A stretch of 64,000 bases of DNA from Welwitschia mirabilis (GCA_051453625.1 JBOZIK010000001.1:145634494-145698493), one strand, 5' to 3'; counted from the stretch's first letter, positions 12,071 to 24,660 are shown. Numbers and translations are program-made. The notes: generated by a model not told the origin, from the sequence alone.

Positions 12071-13213
12071 TGATTGAAATCCTATCAATGACTCTTTACT
12101 TGATGCACATCTTTTTTACATCTCAAAAACTTCTTAATTTGATAATATTACTAATTACTAGATCTTCAAAATTATTCATTGTCATTAGGCTTATAACAAT
12201 AAGAAGAAATACTTAAGCTAAGTAAAGTACTTCTTTTCGAATAACCCTTATCTTTTGAAATATTGTTCTAATTAAATCATTTAAAAGCATATTTCACAAT
12301 ATGAAATTCATGAAATTCTTAAGATTTTTTATTTTAATGTTTATCATACCATAAGAATTATTTAATGTAGATTCTGTTTGCCTCTAATTTTAGAGGCTCT
12401 CATCTTTATTGAAAATCTTGTAAAAACTATTGGAAATATTACCAAGAAACATATGATGCTACTAAATCTTATTCTTATTGTTAAACCATTTGATGTGTGG
12501 GAATTAACTTTCAAGTTATTTCCTTCTTATAATGTATATTATACATCTTGGTTTGTTTCAACTATTTCATTAGATAGATTGAAGCCTATGCTTACAATAA
12601 TAATGATATTCAAGAGAGAGTGAAATTTTTTAAGTAACATGTACTGACTAAATTTAATTACCTAAGAATCTTTATTAGTAATGTGGTTCTCATTTTTATA
12701 GTGGAATCTTCAATAAGCTTCTTGTCAAACATGGGATTATTCATAAAGCTTTCACTCCTTACTTTCTCAAAACTAATGGGCATTTGAGGTTACTAATAAG
12801 GAAATCAAGAACATTTTATAAAAGGTGATAAGCTAAACTAGTAATACAAGTTAAATGATGTTTTTTAACTTACAGAACTACATATAAAACCCATTAAGAA
12901 TGCTAATTTTTAGGATAAATTATGATTAATGTTATCATATTCTTATAGAGCTTAAGGAAAAAATTTATTAGACTAACAAAAACATGAATCTAGACCTAGA
13001 AATAGCAATAAAACACAGAGAAATCCAAGTTAATGAATTATATAAGATTAGGAATGATTAAGATAAAACTATAAGAATAAAAAAGAAGTAAATTAAAAAA
13101 ATGCCATGATCAACATATCCTTAGAAAAATATTTCAGAAAGGATATTTATTCTACTATATAAAATAAGATTGTTTTTTCCCTATAAAATTAGTTTTTAGA
13201 TGGTTAGGGCCAT
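12071..13213 (+). pseudogene. AT1 integrase, C-terminus cut by element X
   Basis: Begins with P-I-N-D-S-L-L-D (12,085 on) as in family linkers, then V-K-Y-F-F, N-P-Y-L-L-K-Y-C and a run including M-M-L-L-N-L-I-L-I-V-K-P-F-D-V-W (12,452-12,500; family M-M-P-L-N-P-I-L...F-D-V-W-G-I-D). N-K-E-I-K-N-I-L near 12,800 and L-Q-V/I-N-E-L-like Q-V-N-E-L near 13,030 complete the integrase and its tail. The zinc-binding N-terminus is unclear. At 13,213 coding sequence stops inside the conserved W-x-G-P block: the W-L-G-P codons begin on the left and the matching continuation resumes at 29,464, across element X. Non-functional because of stops. Confidence 0.8.
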
Positions 13214-14466
13214 TATTGTAGTGCATATTTAAGTAATTTTTTGGTCCTTGGTCAAATCTATTAATCACAAATATTTGCATAACACACACACACTAGTGTA
13301 GATGAGAGTGAACCCAAATGTCATAATTAATTAAATGTACTAGGCTCAAAGTTAGAGAATTAATTTTAAGTGTAGTATTTTTATGTTTTTATTTTTTATT
13401 TAAAATTAAAAAATGCAAGAAAACAATGAAAAGTAAACACACTAATATAATGTAAATAAAAACTACTCTAAATGCAATATCTATATGAGTACCAAATCTT
13501 CTTATCACAAATATCAACCCTACATAACCTAGATTAATTCAAGAAACTTTTTTTAATCCTAAACAATCTAAGCTATCAAGTTTGTTAAACAAAATATGGA
13601 AAATATGCAATGATTAAGCTACAGAATGTAAAATGCAATGTAATAAAAATCTTCAACTAATGATTTTAACCTTAATAAAGGGTATCCTTAATGATCTATA
13701 TCATTTGTGAACTTTTCATGGAATCATAACCAACATAAACTATACGGCAGATTCACATGAATAAAAACTAAAAGAAACTTTTCATTATTTGTTAAACCAA
13801 TATCTTATTATAAAGCAGTAGCACCTCAATGAAGGAGACACAGTTCAACACTAAGGAAACTCCCTCTATGTAATAATGTATTGATATCCTATCCTTTAAT
13901 CTCATGTCGTGAGGTATTTAAATGCCAAAAAAAAAAAAAGCCCAGAGTGAGGGCAGAGGAGGTATTTAGTGTAATAAAACATTCTAAGAACAATAAATCT
14001 AATAGATGCAATAGAAAACCTAACGGCACATATAAGTCATATAATACACTACCAAAGTTAGTAAAGTTTGATGAATTAACTAAGCCTAGGTGTCATTCTT
14101 ACTATCATTTGGATGATGGTGGGGATGATGCCATGTTAAGAGAGGTCCACATCAACTTCCATTCTCAATTCAGTTAGCATCCTTATTGGCATACAGATGG
14201 TGTCATCTATACTATTGTCTGGATAATGAAGGGGATGGAAGTCTTCTAAAGTTATTCAATTAAGTTATATTTGATTTGTAAATCATTAACTCCTACTTAA
14301 AATATGAATTACCAGAATTTATCTAAAATGCCTTCAAATATACTAGTAATTACATGTTTCCATGGTTTTCTCCTTAATTCTTAATAATCATAAAAATCCA
14401 CTTAAACTTATCTAAATGTCCTATAAAATTATTTAAAATACACTAACAAAAAATAAAAATATAACA
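13214..14466 (-). repeat. Element X 3' LTR
   Basis: Aligns throughout with 28,240-29,458. Both have the block 'ggctcaaagttagagaatt' or its variant near their start, 'aaactaaaagaaacttttca' in the middle, and end ...TATAACA. Contains two copies of the two-tier palindromic motif (14,091-14,130 and 14,201-14,240). The plus-strand open frame at 13,881-14,177 falls inside the LTR and is not a gene. Confidence 0.85.
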
Positions 14467-15999
14467 GAGCCTCATATATAGCCGTGTCAGTCTCTGACAA
14501 AGTAGGTGAATAACTATAATTGCAAGCAAAATTAACTAATATAGATATTAACTAGGGAAAGATAAATTTAGTTTAAAAATATTATTATGCAGGATTAAAT
14601 ATCAAAATAAAATAAACTCAGTGTTTTACTTTGACAATATTATCTAGTGTGTCGTCTATATGATTATGGGGATGATAGGATTTTAAAAATTAAAATATAA
14701 ATGCCTATAATTATACTTATTAGAAAACAAGATCAAAACACTTATCAAGGCATTAACCCCCTACTTAAAACATTTAAAACATCAAAGAAATAGAGATTAA
14801 AATGAAATAACAAAACAAATTATCATAGGATATAACCATAATAACTTAGATAAATGATGTGCATGTATAATTTGAAAAAGTAATAAATTATAAATCATAT
14901 TCATAAATTAATTTATTAAGCTTTTAATAACAATCCTTAAGAATAAATAAATTAGTAATAAATAATCATAACATTATTCCTTTCATTCATCATCTATTAA
15001 ATTACTTGAACTACCTCTGTAATAAAAACAAACTTCAAGTATTATATTGTCAAGTACATGGTTTACTAAATAATATCTATAGTGAATCTCATTCAATTAA
15101 TAGGAAATCATAATAAGAGTAGTAAATTATAGATATATTTTATGAAAACTTAAAAATGATCCTTAAAATTTCTACTTAAAAATATATCAAAAATAACTTG
15201 AAAGTATGTCCTACCCCCTCCCCCTCCATAGGTAAATTAATGCATCTTGTATCATATTAATGTAAGAAGGAAAAAAGATGAAAACATGAATTAAGTATAA
15301 GTAAAAAAAATAGGTGGGCTTTGAAGTAGTGATCTTTGCATTAATGAAGGTTAGAAATACTCATCAAAAGAAAAAAATAAAAGTGACGATGCTTAGTGAA
15401 ACATCAAAGCATCATCCTTACATATCATATAGATGAGGAGATGGACAACAAGGTTTTTAAAAGTTTAGAAAAAAATAAAAGTATCAGTAGAATATGTTAA
15501 GCTCAAATAGTATTATGGAGGTTTCAAAAAGTTATCAAAAACCTAAAAGATGGGAAAAACTAAGAATTGTGATGAGTAAGGCATAATAAAGGAGATAAAT
15601 TTTGTAAAGAACTTAAAAAAAGATAAAGAGCAATTAAGATATGATACTGATAATGCACCAAGCTAATAAAAATTTTGAAATGTACCATGAACTCACAATT
15701 ATTGGATGCATCAAAACTCAAAAAAAGATTTAAAAACTAAACTTAAAAAGATACTAAAAGAATGTATGGGAAAAATTATCATTATAAACTGAAGGAACAT
15801 AATCAAAGCACTAAAAAGAAAATCAACTCCTATTAAAAAAAACTATAAGTGGAAAATAAAAAATTAATTAAAAAATTACTAAATAATAAAGACCTATGTA
15901 TTTTTGATGAAAAAGTATAGAAATGACTTTGAAGCACTAAATAAGACAACTAAGGAAAACAAAAAAAAAATGAACAAATAGGAATACAAAGAATATTGT
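14467..15999 (-). other. Element X internal non-coding region near the 3' LTR
   Basis: Begins with a decayed polypurine-tract complement (GAGCCTCATATATAGCC), followed by a 'tgtcagtctctgacaaagta' block also seen after the 3' LTR of Z (62,470 on) and, diverged, of Y (43,085 on). A weak copy of the palindromic motif is at 14,650-14,680. No coding signal. A C-rich spot lies at 15,214-15,228. Confidence 0.6.
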
Positions 16000-16718
16000 G
16001 TAGCTATCCTAAATTTCAACATAGCAAATCCCCATAGAATAAATCAAAAAATTACCTTATTAATGATGCATTACATAATGCAAAATCTCTATAAAGTACC
16101 ACTCAAACAGGCAATGATTATAATGATGCCAAGTAACTAATGTTTTTAAATAATGAATGATAAGATCAAATGCTACGTAGAAGTGGACTCACCTTCTCAT
16201 ATCATAAGACATACTTAAATCCTCAAAACTAAAATGATCATGTGGAAGCAATAAATGCACTAAAATTCTAAGAAATAAGCAATGCATTTTATGACACTAG
16301 GAACACCACTGATTTCGTAGCCTTAAAGTATTTATTAATTGTCCATGATAAGAGGACTGCAACCAAAGTCAGAAAACTATGAAGCATGATCAATCAACTC
16401 ACTAGTGGAGTTCCCATAGCTACCAATACTACCAGAGGTTTTATTTGGAAAACTTTTATCCTAGTGCGATAGGACATCATGGTGATCATGTATTTATCAT
16501 AGAAACAATAGATCATGGTTATTATTCTTCTCCTTTTTTTCTTTCTTTCTTTCTTTTTGATTTAAAAATACCCTAATGACCACACAGTCTCAAATAAAAA
16601 GTTAGAGAAAAGAAATTAACAAAAAAAAAAAAGAAAGAATACCTCAAATAGCTAAAGACTTGTACAATTGAGAGAGAACACAAAAGACCAAAGTATCATC
16701 CTTCAAAATGAAGTTCAT
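16000..16718 (-). repeat. Conserved non-coding block shared by X and Y
   Basis: Contains 'atgatcatgtgga' (16,233-16,245), 'agcaatgc', 'ggacatcatggtga' (16,468-16,482) and other blocks. They recur in the same order at about 43,700-44,110 and 44,740-45,140 in Y. It sits between the coding part and the 3' LTR. Neither strand keeps a common open frame in all three copies, so it is more likely a cis element or decayed ORF than a gene. Confidence 0.6.
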
Positions 16719-16723
16719 AGATG

Positions 16724-18073
16724 AGGATCAATTTGAACCTAGAGGGAAGGGCTGAATGAATTTCACCAAATAAAAATTAAACTCAAAAAGAATAAAAATC
16801 ATAATGAAAAACCTTACCAAGACATGTTCACACATAGAGGGTAACTTCTTTAACATCTTTAAATATTCTTGACTTGCAAGAAATAGGGGTTTCCTAGCAC
16901 ATTCCCAATCTTATAATAAATGAGAGTCTTCTCACAAGACAACACTTTCTTACCATCAAGACAATAGTGGTTTTCATAGACACACCATAAATCTTTACAA
17001 TAGTCAAAGTCTCCTCACAAGATATAACTCTCTCACATACAAGGGAAGAATGGTTTTTTTAGCTAACTAATGACCTTACATTCAACAATTACCTAAAAGC
17101 ACAATAACCAGTGCACACCCTTATAAGGGTTACCTTACAAAGTATTTGATATTTTAAAAAAGAGACCATATGACAGTATTCAATAATAATATAGAAAATA
17201 ATATAAACCAAAGAATACAACATGATAATAAGCCTAAAGATTTACTTTAATGAAGATGTAATCTTCTTAAAGTTGTTGTTGTTATCACAAGTATAAATGA
17301 AAAATTAAATAATGAAGATCCAAATCCAAGAGATGAAAACAATATTAGCTCCTTGTTAATACATCCTTTAATTTATTCATGAGAGGTTTCCTTAACTTTT
17401 GCTTTTGAAGATANNNNNNNNNNTATGTATATTTGATTGATTCAATAAAGTTCCAAGTGTTCTTATTTGTTTTCTAATTTCAAGTCTTTATAAGGTTAAG
17501 GAATATCTGGCCATTTGATCTTGAAAGTAGTCATTTGATTTTGTAACCATCATGTAATGGATAGCCAAAGTCTATGTTTTAGGCATGTAACTTCAGTTTT
17601 AATTGACATTAACTTTGGTCTAAGAAATATTGAATTTTTTAGATGTCCTCATTTTAGACATCTTTACTTTTATAGACATCTTAAGTTAACTTGCCTAGAT
17701 TCTAACGAAATTTGCACTATAGTATCCTTGAACCTTTGTGATCATGATTCTGTAATGTACAAGTTCATAGATTACCTATAATGTAAGATATTAGTAAAAA
17801 ATAAAATTAACTGTCTTACCTATTTTAGCTTAGTACATTTCAAGACATCTTTATTTTTCTAGATGTCTTTACTCAAGATGTTTTTCATTTCTTAGATGTT
17901 TCTAAATAATTGATTTTACAATTTTGCATCTGATCTTTTTTGTAAGATTATGTCTTTAAATATCCATTATGATCTTGTATCTATCATGTTATAATTCACC
18001 TATACCTAGAATAACCTGTCAATATAATGAAAGAAAATGTTTGAGAAGTGGAATCATCAAAACTAGATTTTCA
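16724..18073 (-). repeat. Copia-1 3' LTR
   Basis: Starts TGAGGATCAATTTG and ends ...GATTTTCA. Matches the right LTR (for example 'aaagaatacaacat' at 17,210 and 23,339, 'gaagttgttgttgtt' type blocks, and 'atgtacaagttcatag' at 17,755 and 23,863). Contains several AGACATCT/AGATGTCT motifs at 17,640-17,690 and 17,840-17,900. Holds a 10-N gap at 17,414-17,423. The plus open frame at 17,557-17,781 is an LTR shadow. Confidence 0.85.
17414..17423. other. Small assembly gap (10 N)
   Basis: Ten N inside the copia-1 left LTR. Comparison with the right LTR near 23,535 suggests that little is missing. Confidence 0.9.
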
Positions 18074-18077
18074 AATA

Positions 18078-18093
18078 ATCTCCCCCTTTTTGA
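18078..18093 (-). other. Copia-1 polypurine tract (complement)
   Basis: On minus this reads as AAAAAGGGGGAGAT, the usual copia plus-strand primer, 4 nt from the LTR. Confidence 0.8.
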
Positions 18094-19252
18094 CGATGTT
18101 TAAAATTTTGTAAATCTTATCAGTACAATTTCAACTAATTAATTAAAATCAAATATTTTATTCTAGTGAAATGCACATTAATTACTAGTTGCAATAATCA
18201 TAATATGTGTCGCTTAAAAATCACTTAGATATATATACCACATGAAGAACTAGAATAAAACACATTTATATTCACTAAAGCAACTTTGAAAAATATACAA
18301 AAATAGATGATAAATTATTATATTCCCCATTCACATATGTATGTAAAAATAATAAAGCACACAAACATTTGATAATTTTAACATTATAAAGATGTGCCAT
18401 TTTTAGAGCATGAAATTCAATTGTGTGATAACATTATATCAAAATAGATATGCTCATAAGCATAATGTCAATAATTATCAATTAATTAAGAAATGTATTA
18501 TCATCATATAAAAGCATTTTAATTACCAAATAATAAGAGTATTGCATACTAAAAAGTATGCCAATAAAAGCATAATACCAAGAACAAAAAATGTACAAAA
18601 CATAAAAGATAAATTAACAAGCTAAAATAATAGAAGATGTCAAATAACATGAATGTATGATAAATATTAAGGAGGAATCAGTAATATATATGATAACACT
18701 TATGAATCTAACCTAAAATTTCAAAATCAAAAACTTCAATTCCAATAGAATATCCTCAACCTGAAAGCTATAGAATCTGATTGATTTTCTAATGATTTTT
18801 CATCTACTTTTCCTTCTTTTTGGACATCAACTAATGATTTAATCAATGTGATCTAAAGCACTCATGTACTACTCAACTTGGAATTCTTTCTCATTATCAT
18901 CACTATCTTAAGTGGTGGAGTTTTGTTAGGTGTATAATGTTTAAGAAGTGATGAAGTTCCTAAAGAAATTTGTAATGGTCGTCTATGCAAAGGATGATGG
19001 AAATTTGATGAATGAAAGTTGTTCTACCTAAATGGACTCTAAGTATAAAGAAGGTGATAATGATGAATGAACTAGAGGTGAAGAAGTTTCACATGATAGT
19101 GAACAGGATCTAAGTGATAAGGGTAGCTACATAGGATAATGAAATAGAATATTATGATGAGAATGATGCAAGATAAAAAATATAACTTCTAAGCTCTTAA
19201 TCTCCTATGGTACTGATCTCTACTAAAAAGGATCTAGAGCTTGTAGCTTCCC
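18094..19252 (-). other. Copia-1 internal region without a recognisable gene
   Basis: AT-rich sequence between the polypurine tract and the downstream ORF remnant. Some Ser/Asp/Glu-rich codons on minus near 18,830-19,250 may be the C-terminal continuation of that ORF, but stops and frame changes prevent a firm call. Confidence 0.4.
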
Positions 19253-20330
19253 CTACACATGTGGATCTATGAGACTCTGGTACTCCCCTTGATCTTGTAT
19301 CTCATTTCTATAAGACTCCTTTAAGGACTCATTATTTGTTGCCTTACCTAAGTCATATCCTATGCTAAATGGAGCTAATGGTCCTCCTTCTTCCTCTATA
19401 TATGGTTCCTTCTTGAAGTCTAACCATGTGGAAGTTCTCATGGATTCCTAACTCTCTATCAATACCTCACATTTACTTGCTATAAATCTATGTTTTTTTA
19501 GCTTTAAGAGGTTTCTTATAATTTTTCTAATCATCTTTACAATTGCCTTGAGTTCCCTTTTCATGGTGGAAGAGTAGTAAATAGTAGTAAAAAGTGATCT
19601 CTATATTTGTAATGTCTTTCTTCTTGTTTCTTTACCTGTTTTCATAGGTGCTTTTTGTTTCTTATTGCATTTTATCAAGGGTATGTTTTGATAGATAAGG
19701 TTAACCTATGGCACTGAGACATGTGCATTACTGATGATCATGCTGATAAGAAATAAATAACCCAAAGTATACCCCTTGTAAAATAAATAAATGTTATCCA
19801 TACATAAAACAAAGCCTAAATCTATCTAAAAACCTATGTGTAAATAATATATAATGAAGGTTTGCATGGGTTTATAATAGCTATAATTTCCTTCTCTAAC
19901 TAGAAAATTGTAAAATGTTACTAAGCTAAGAATAAAGGCATCAAGAATCATATATTTTATCTTAATATCTTTAACAAAGTTCATTCTACTATGCCCAAAT
20001 AAAACATTATTCATTTGATGCTGAGACACATTAATAATTCTAGAATTAAATATCTCTCTAAATGAATTACTATAAAATTATGGAACATTAGTATCGTCTA
20101 TGTCAAGTAGTAAATTGATAAAACTAGAATGATATGTAAGTTAGTATCTCTGTAAAGTAGTAAATTGATAAAACTAGAATGATATGTAAGTTAGTATCTC
20201 TAATCTAAGTCTAAAATGTACTAGTGTTATCATAAATTTCATATATATTTGCATAAAAGCCTCTCACCACTGGATCATGATTAGGCTGTACAAGCTGAAC
20301 TATCATTTTCCAACTCATAAGTCATTCTCT
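19253..20330 (-). pseudogene. Copia-1 downstream ORF (plant transposon protein-like)
   Basis: On minus, a start-like M-T-Y-E-L near 20,320 is followed by V-Q-P-N-H-D-P-V-V-R-G-F-Y-A-N. This resembles the P-x-V-V-R-E-F-Y-A-N hallmark of the 'putative plant transposon protein' domain (PF20167) found in many plant LTR elements. Hydrophobic I-L-D-A-F-I-L-S-L-V-T-F segments follow at 19,910-19,950, then an acidic stretch with E-E-E-G-G-P near 19,385. The ORF lies between the truncated pol and the 3' LTR, where Sireviruses carry an envelope-like ORF. It has stops and a 50-bp tandem duplication inside. Function unknown; domain match is from remembered consensus. Confidence 0.5.
20101..20200. repeat. 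50-bp tandem duplication
   Basis: 20,101-20,150 and 20,151-20,200 are the same except one base (TGTCAAGTAG versus TGTAAAGTAG). It lies inside the copia-1 downstream ORF and shifts its frame (50 is not a multiple of three). Confidence 0.95.
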
Positions 20331-20497
20331 ATGCCTCTTGTGAAAGTTAAGGGTTCTCTCTACAATGATAGAGTTTCTTGATAAACCCTTGAATCTTCTT
20401 TCTACTACCTCTTGATAGAACTAAGATTCATAGTATGATCTAAATCATTCTAATGCTTATTATTTAGATCTGGAAGTTTCTATTACCTTTCTTCTTG

Positions 20498-20705
20498 ATA
20501 TTTTAAGACATCTAATATTAAAACATTTCTAATATATTTTCCTATTATCAAGAAAACTAAAAAAATCAAGATGTCGAATTTAAAAAATTAAAATTATGTA
20601 ACTGCCCTTTTAAGACATCTACAGAACTCAAGACATCTTATTTTAAGACATCTGCAAATTTCAAGATGTCTTTACTAGAGACATCTACAAAATCTGAAGA
20701 CATTC
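20498..20705. repeat. Cluster of AGACATCT/AGATGTCT motifs
   Basis: About eight copies of AAGACATCT or its reverse complement (some with one change) lie within about 200 bp, near 20,504, 20,569, 20,613, 20,631, 20,644, 20,660, 20,678 and 20,697. The same 8-mer is scattered in both copia-1 LTRs and at 21,180-21,215. No coding role is apparent; it sits between the gag/protease remnant and the downstream ORF. Confidence 0.75.
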
Positions 20706-20989
20706 ATAACAAAATTTTCAAATTTTTGAAAAGAATCTATGACTATTATAACCATAATAATAATACTTTAAGCACTAAAGATGACATGCATAATTTAAGT
20801 TTAACTACACAACTACATCTATTCATAATCTTATCTCATAAAATTAATGTAATGAAGCTGCGATGTTAAGGATGTTGCTTATCTTACATAGCTAATTGGG
20901 TAAGGCTTAATTTTTAAGTTCCTTCATGCATTCATGTTTTCTTGAATGCCTTAAGATTTTGTAGTCTTATTGAAAACCAGATCATTACT

Positions 20990-22790
20990 GCATTGGATTG
21001 TAAAATAATTATTATGCCTTGATTATCCACTAATAATATGACAAACATGCTTCTTCTTAGTTTTGAGATCTAATTTAGCTTTTAGTATCCAATATTTCCT
21101 TGATCTATTGTATAGAACTTGATGTACCAATTTATCATACCTCTTGGCATTGTTAGTGTAGTACTATCTTTAAATTTTATTAGACATCTACACTAATAAT
21201 GACATCTATAATAACAATAATAGAAAATTATGTTATTTTTATATGCCAAGTGATGATACCTTAATTTGTAATTCCACTTTTTAAATAGAAGGGTTAAAGT
21301 GGTAGTTTTGACTTTATTGTATTCCAAGCCACTTTTAACATTTGGATTTCTATTTTATATAAGCATGATATTCAAAGTTTCTTTATCTTATGTAAAGATT
21401 TCAATGATTTTATTTGAATCTAAAAGTTCCTAACTTACATTTTTCAAAACACACGTTAGTCTACTAACCTTAGTTTTAAGAGCTGATTTATTAGTGGATA
21501 ATCTACTGTAAGCATTCTCTTCTTATTCATATTATTTTTTTGTGAATATTAAGTAACTTTTTCATCTTTGTACATAATTTTTGCAAATTAATTAACTCTT
21601 CAAAAATTAATTCATAAATTTATTAGATTCTCATACCTATGTCATCCTTAGTACCTAAACCATATTTCTATTCTAAATCATTGCATTCATCTTGAGTGTG
21701 TGCTATCACCATGTAGGAAGGATGTGCTTTCCTATTATTTGATGCTTTGTCTTTTGTATCCTCATCATCTTCATCCCATTTAATAAAGAATGATGTCATC
21801 TTTTGGGCTTCTTCTTTCATTTCTTTTCCTCTAATCTATTAGTAATAGGATATTCCAAGGAAATATTTCCTCTTCCTCCACATACCCAACATTCTATTTT
21901 TAAAAAAATAAAAAAAAGTATTATTAGATGACTTACCTTTAATCTTACCTTTTGCTTAAAATTTGGATGACCTTTTAAGCTCATCTCTTCTATTGTGCTT
22001 ACACAAAAGTAGTCTTTTTACTCATTTTTTAATAAAGGATACTTGCTTATCTTCATCATTAGAGCCATATTCTTCTTCTTTTTTTCATCTTTCCTTTTAA
22101 TCTCTAATTTGATATTTGACTTAAGTGCAATGGACTTTTCTTTCAAAGCTACATCTTGAATGATATTTATTTCATATGCTATAAGATCACTCTATAGATC
22201 TTCTATCTTCATTATGTTGAGATATCTAGATTCTTTGATAGATATGGTTTTTGGCCTATAATCAAGGGTTAGTGATCTAACAACCTTTTGAATTACCTTT
22301 ACTTTAGGAAGATCTTTTCCAATGCCATATATTTCATTCACAATATTTGAAACTCTAATAAAGTATTCATGAAATATTTCTCCTTGATTTATTTTGAGCT
22401 TTTCAAATTGATTTATCTAAGTAAGAAGCTTATATTATTCCATAATAGACATGCCTTTATATGTTCCAACTAGAACATTCCAAATTTATTATGTTATCTT
22501 GAAACCTACTATTCTATTAAACTCTTCTATGGTTAAAGTAGAATAAAGAGCATTATTAATTTTAGAGTCATACATAAAAGCATATTTTTTCTTGGTCTAT
22601 CTAGTCTTTCCTTTTCTTAATTTGAGTTATGTATTTGCCTACAACATTTGTAATGATTTGCATAGAATTTGTATATCCCTCTTCTATGTTGTACCATACC
22701 TAAAGCTCAATCCTCATCTTCCAATAGCTATAGTTAGTCTCATAAAAGAGTGGAGATCTAATGGATGGTACCCCTTTGATGTTCACTCAA
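20990..22790 (-). pseudogene. Copia-1 gag and protease start
   Basis: On minus, N-Y-S-Y-W-K-M-R (near 22,720; copia gag N-terminus) is followed by E-E-F-N-R-I, then F-E-K-L-K-I-N-Q-G-E and I-V-N-E-I-Y-G-I-G (22,300-22,410). V-V-R-S-L-T and I-K-E-S follow where the UBN2 gag family has L-R-S-L-P and I-E-E-S. A zinc-knuckle remnant C-W-V-C-G-G-R-G-N lies near 21,885. At about 21,010-21,040 H-V-C-H-I-I-S-G-x-S-R-H matches the copia protease W-Y-L-D-S-G-C-S-R-H; the catalytic Asp is Ile and the Cys codon is a stop. Coding similarity then ends, so integrase, RT and RNase H are missing. Confidence 0.75.
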
Positions 22791-22818
22791 GGAAGTTACT
22801 TCTTTTTATAAGTACCCA

Positions 22819-22830
22819 CTCTAATACCAC
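22819..22830 (-). other. Copia-1 primer-binding site (complement)
   Basis: CTCTAATACCAC; on minus TGGTATTAGAG, close to TGGTATCAGAGC complementary to the 3' end of initiator tRNA-Met. One base from the LTR. Confidence 0.8.
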
Positions 22831-22831
22831 T

Positions 22832-24139
22832 TAAAGATTGATTTGGATTCATAGGAAAGGGATAAATGAGTTATATTAAATAAAAATTAGATTCAATAAT
22901 AATAAAAAGCACAATAAAAAACCTTATCAAATAACATGGTTCCCTAACCAAGGTACATCCATACACAAAGGGTAGCTTTTACTCACACCTCCATATATTC
23001 TTAACTTACATGAAATAATGGTTTTTTGGTGTATCATCGACCTTACCAAAAATGAGAGTCTTCTCACAAGATAGAACTCTCTACTCCTTAAGGAAATAGT
23101 GGTTTTCATAGGTGCATCATGATTCTTCACAACAACGAAAATCATCTCATAAGATAGTACTTTCTCCCTTATAAGAGAATAATGGTTTTTTAACTAATCA
23201 ATGACCTTACATTTAACAATTGACTAAAGTACAATAACTAATGTGTACCTCTATAAAGGTTATCTTATAAAATATTTGATGTTTCAAGAAATGGACTCTA
23301 TAATAGTATTACAATAAGATATCCTTTAATATAAACCAAAGAATACAACATATCAACAATTCTAAATATTGATGAAGATGTAAGCTCCTTGAAGTTGTTG
23401 TTGTTTTTATAAGTATGAATGAAGAATCAAGTAATGAAGATTCAAATCCAAGATATGAAAACAATGTTAGCTCCTTCTCAATGGATCCTTTGATTTATTC
23501 ATGAGACATTTCCTTAACTCATGCTTTTAAAGATCTATATATTTGACTGATTTAATGAAGTATCAAATGTTCTTCTTTGTTTTGTGACATCGAGGCTTTA
23601 TAATTTGAAGAAGATCTAGCCATTTAAGCTTTAAAGGTATCCATTTAATTTTATAACCAATGTATAATAGATAGCCAACATCTATGTTTTGGGTGCATAA
23701 ATTTACTTTTTACTAATATGAACTTCCATCCAAAACATCTTGAATTTTGTAACATCTTCATTTCAAACAAATTTACTTCTATAGATGTTTTGAATCAACT
23801 TGTCCAAATTCTAATTAAATTTACACTGTAGTATCCTTGGATCTTTGTGATCATGATTTCATGATGTACAAGTTCATAGCTCACCTAAAATATAAGATAT
23901 TAGTCAAAAATCAAATTAACTCTATTACCTATTTTAGCTGAGTACGTTCAAGATGTATTAATTTTTCTAGACATCTTCACTCAAGACATCTTTAATTTCT
24001 TAAACATATCTAAACAATTAATTTTATAGTTTTTCATTTAATCCTTTTTATTAGATTTCATCTTTGAAGATACATCATTATCTTATGCCTATCAAGGTCT
24101 AATTCAATTATAATAACCTATCTACATAATGATACAGAC
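22832..24139 (-). repeat. Copia-1 5' LTR
   Basis: Aligned with 16,724-18,073. It lacks about the last 40 bp of the other copy (after 'aacctatctacataatga'), but the ATAGA target duplication follows directly, so the right edge is at 24,139. Contains AGACATCT-type motifs at 23,750-23,800 and 23,950-24,000. Small open frames inside (22,592-22,834 plus overlapping its start, 22,927-23,145 minus) are not genes. Confidence 0.8.
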
Positions 24140-24144
24140 ATAGA

Positions 24145-24660
24145 ATGTCTTAAGATTGAATGAATTTAATTTTATCACTTTTGAAATGCCCAAGTAAAAA
24201 TTGATAGTCATGATAACCTCATAATGTAAAAAATTATTCAAATTTAAAGATGTTCAAGTTATATTAGGATGTCCACCAAAATAATTAAATAGGAAATAAT
24301 TTAGATAATGGTAGGAGGACTTTTAAGATAAGTGCTTCTATCATGTTCAGTGTTTAATAACTCGTGGATTGTTTATTTTTTGAAATTCCCAAATGTTTAA
24401 ATCAGAAATATCAACTAATTCATTATAATGTACTTTCTCTAAATGATAAGGATCTAACCATTGAAAGGTTAACTTGTTATGTGAAAATAAAAATAAAAAT
24501 CAAGGATACAAACATATCAATATAAAATCAAAACAAAATACCAAATAAAACTAAAAACAAGTTTTAATCATATCCTAAATCTTATTTAATACTTTATTTA
24601 AAAGTAAAAAAGCAATGATTTATTTTTCTAAGTCTATGATCCTAAGGTACTATTCTTTAT
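24145..24660 (-). other. Element X non-coding stretch right of copia-1
   Basis: The first about 60 bp align with Y at 45,355-45,420 (blocks 'gaatgtc', 'gaaatgcccaagt'), continuing the conserved non-coding block. No coding signal. Confidence 0.55.

Larger units (their letters stand above)
16724..24139 (-). mobile_element. Copia-1: Ty1/copia element nested in X
   Basis: Direct LTRs at 16,724-18,073 and 22,832-24,139. The complement of a tRNA-Met-type primer-binding site (CTCTAATACCA) lies just left of the right LTR, and the complement of a polypurine tract lies right of the left LTR, so the element is minus. Perfect 5-bp target duplication ATAGA (16,719-16,723 and 24,140-24,144). X sequence on both sides aligns with Y around 45,340-45,370, confirming insertion into X. 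About 7.4 kb. Encodes copia gag and a protease remnant, then an extra ORF; integrase and RT are not found. Confidence 0.87.

Noticed and set aside
13881-14177. 98-codon plus-strand ORF
   Set aside because: Lies inside the X 3' LTR, antisense to the element, and is broken in the partner LTR (28,862-29,044 covers only part).
22815-22830. tRNA-Met-like sequence as a tRNA gene
   Set aside because: Only the 3' acceptor complement is present; it is a retrotransposon primer-binding site, as at 39,323 and 57,697.
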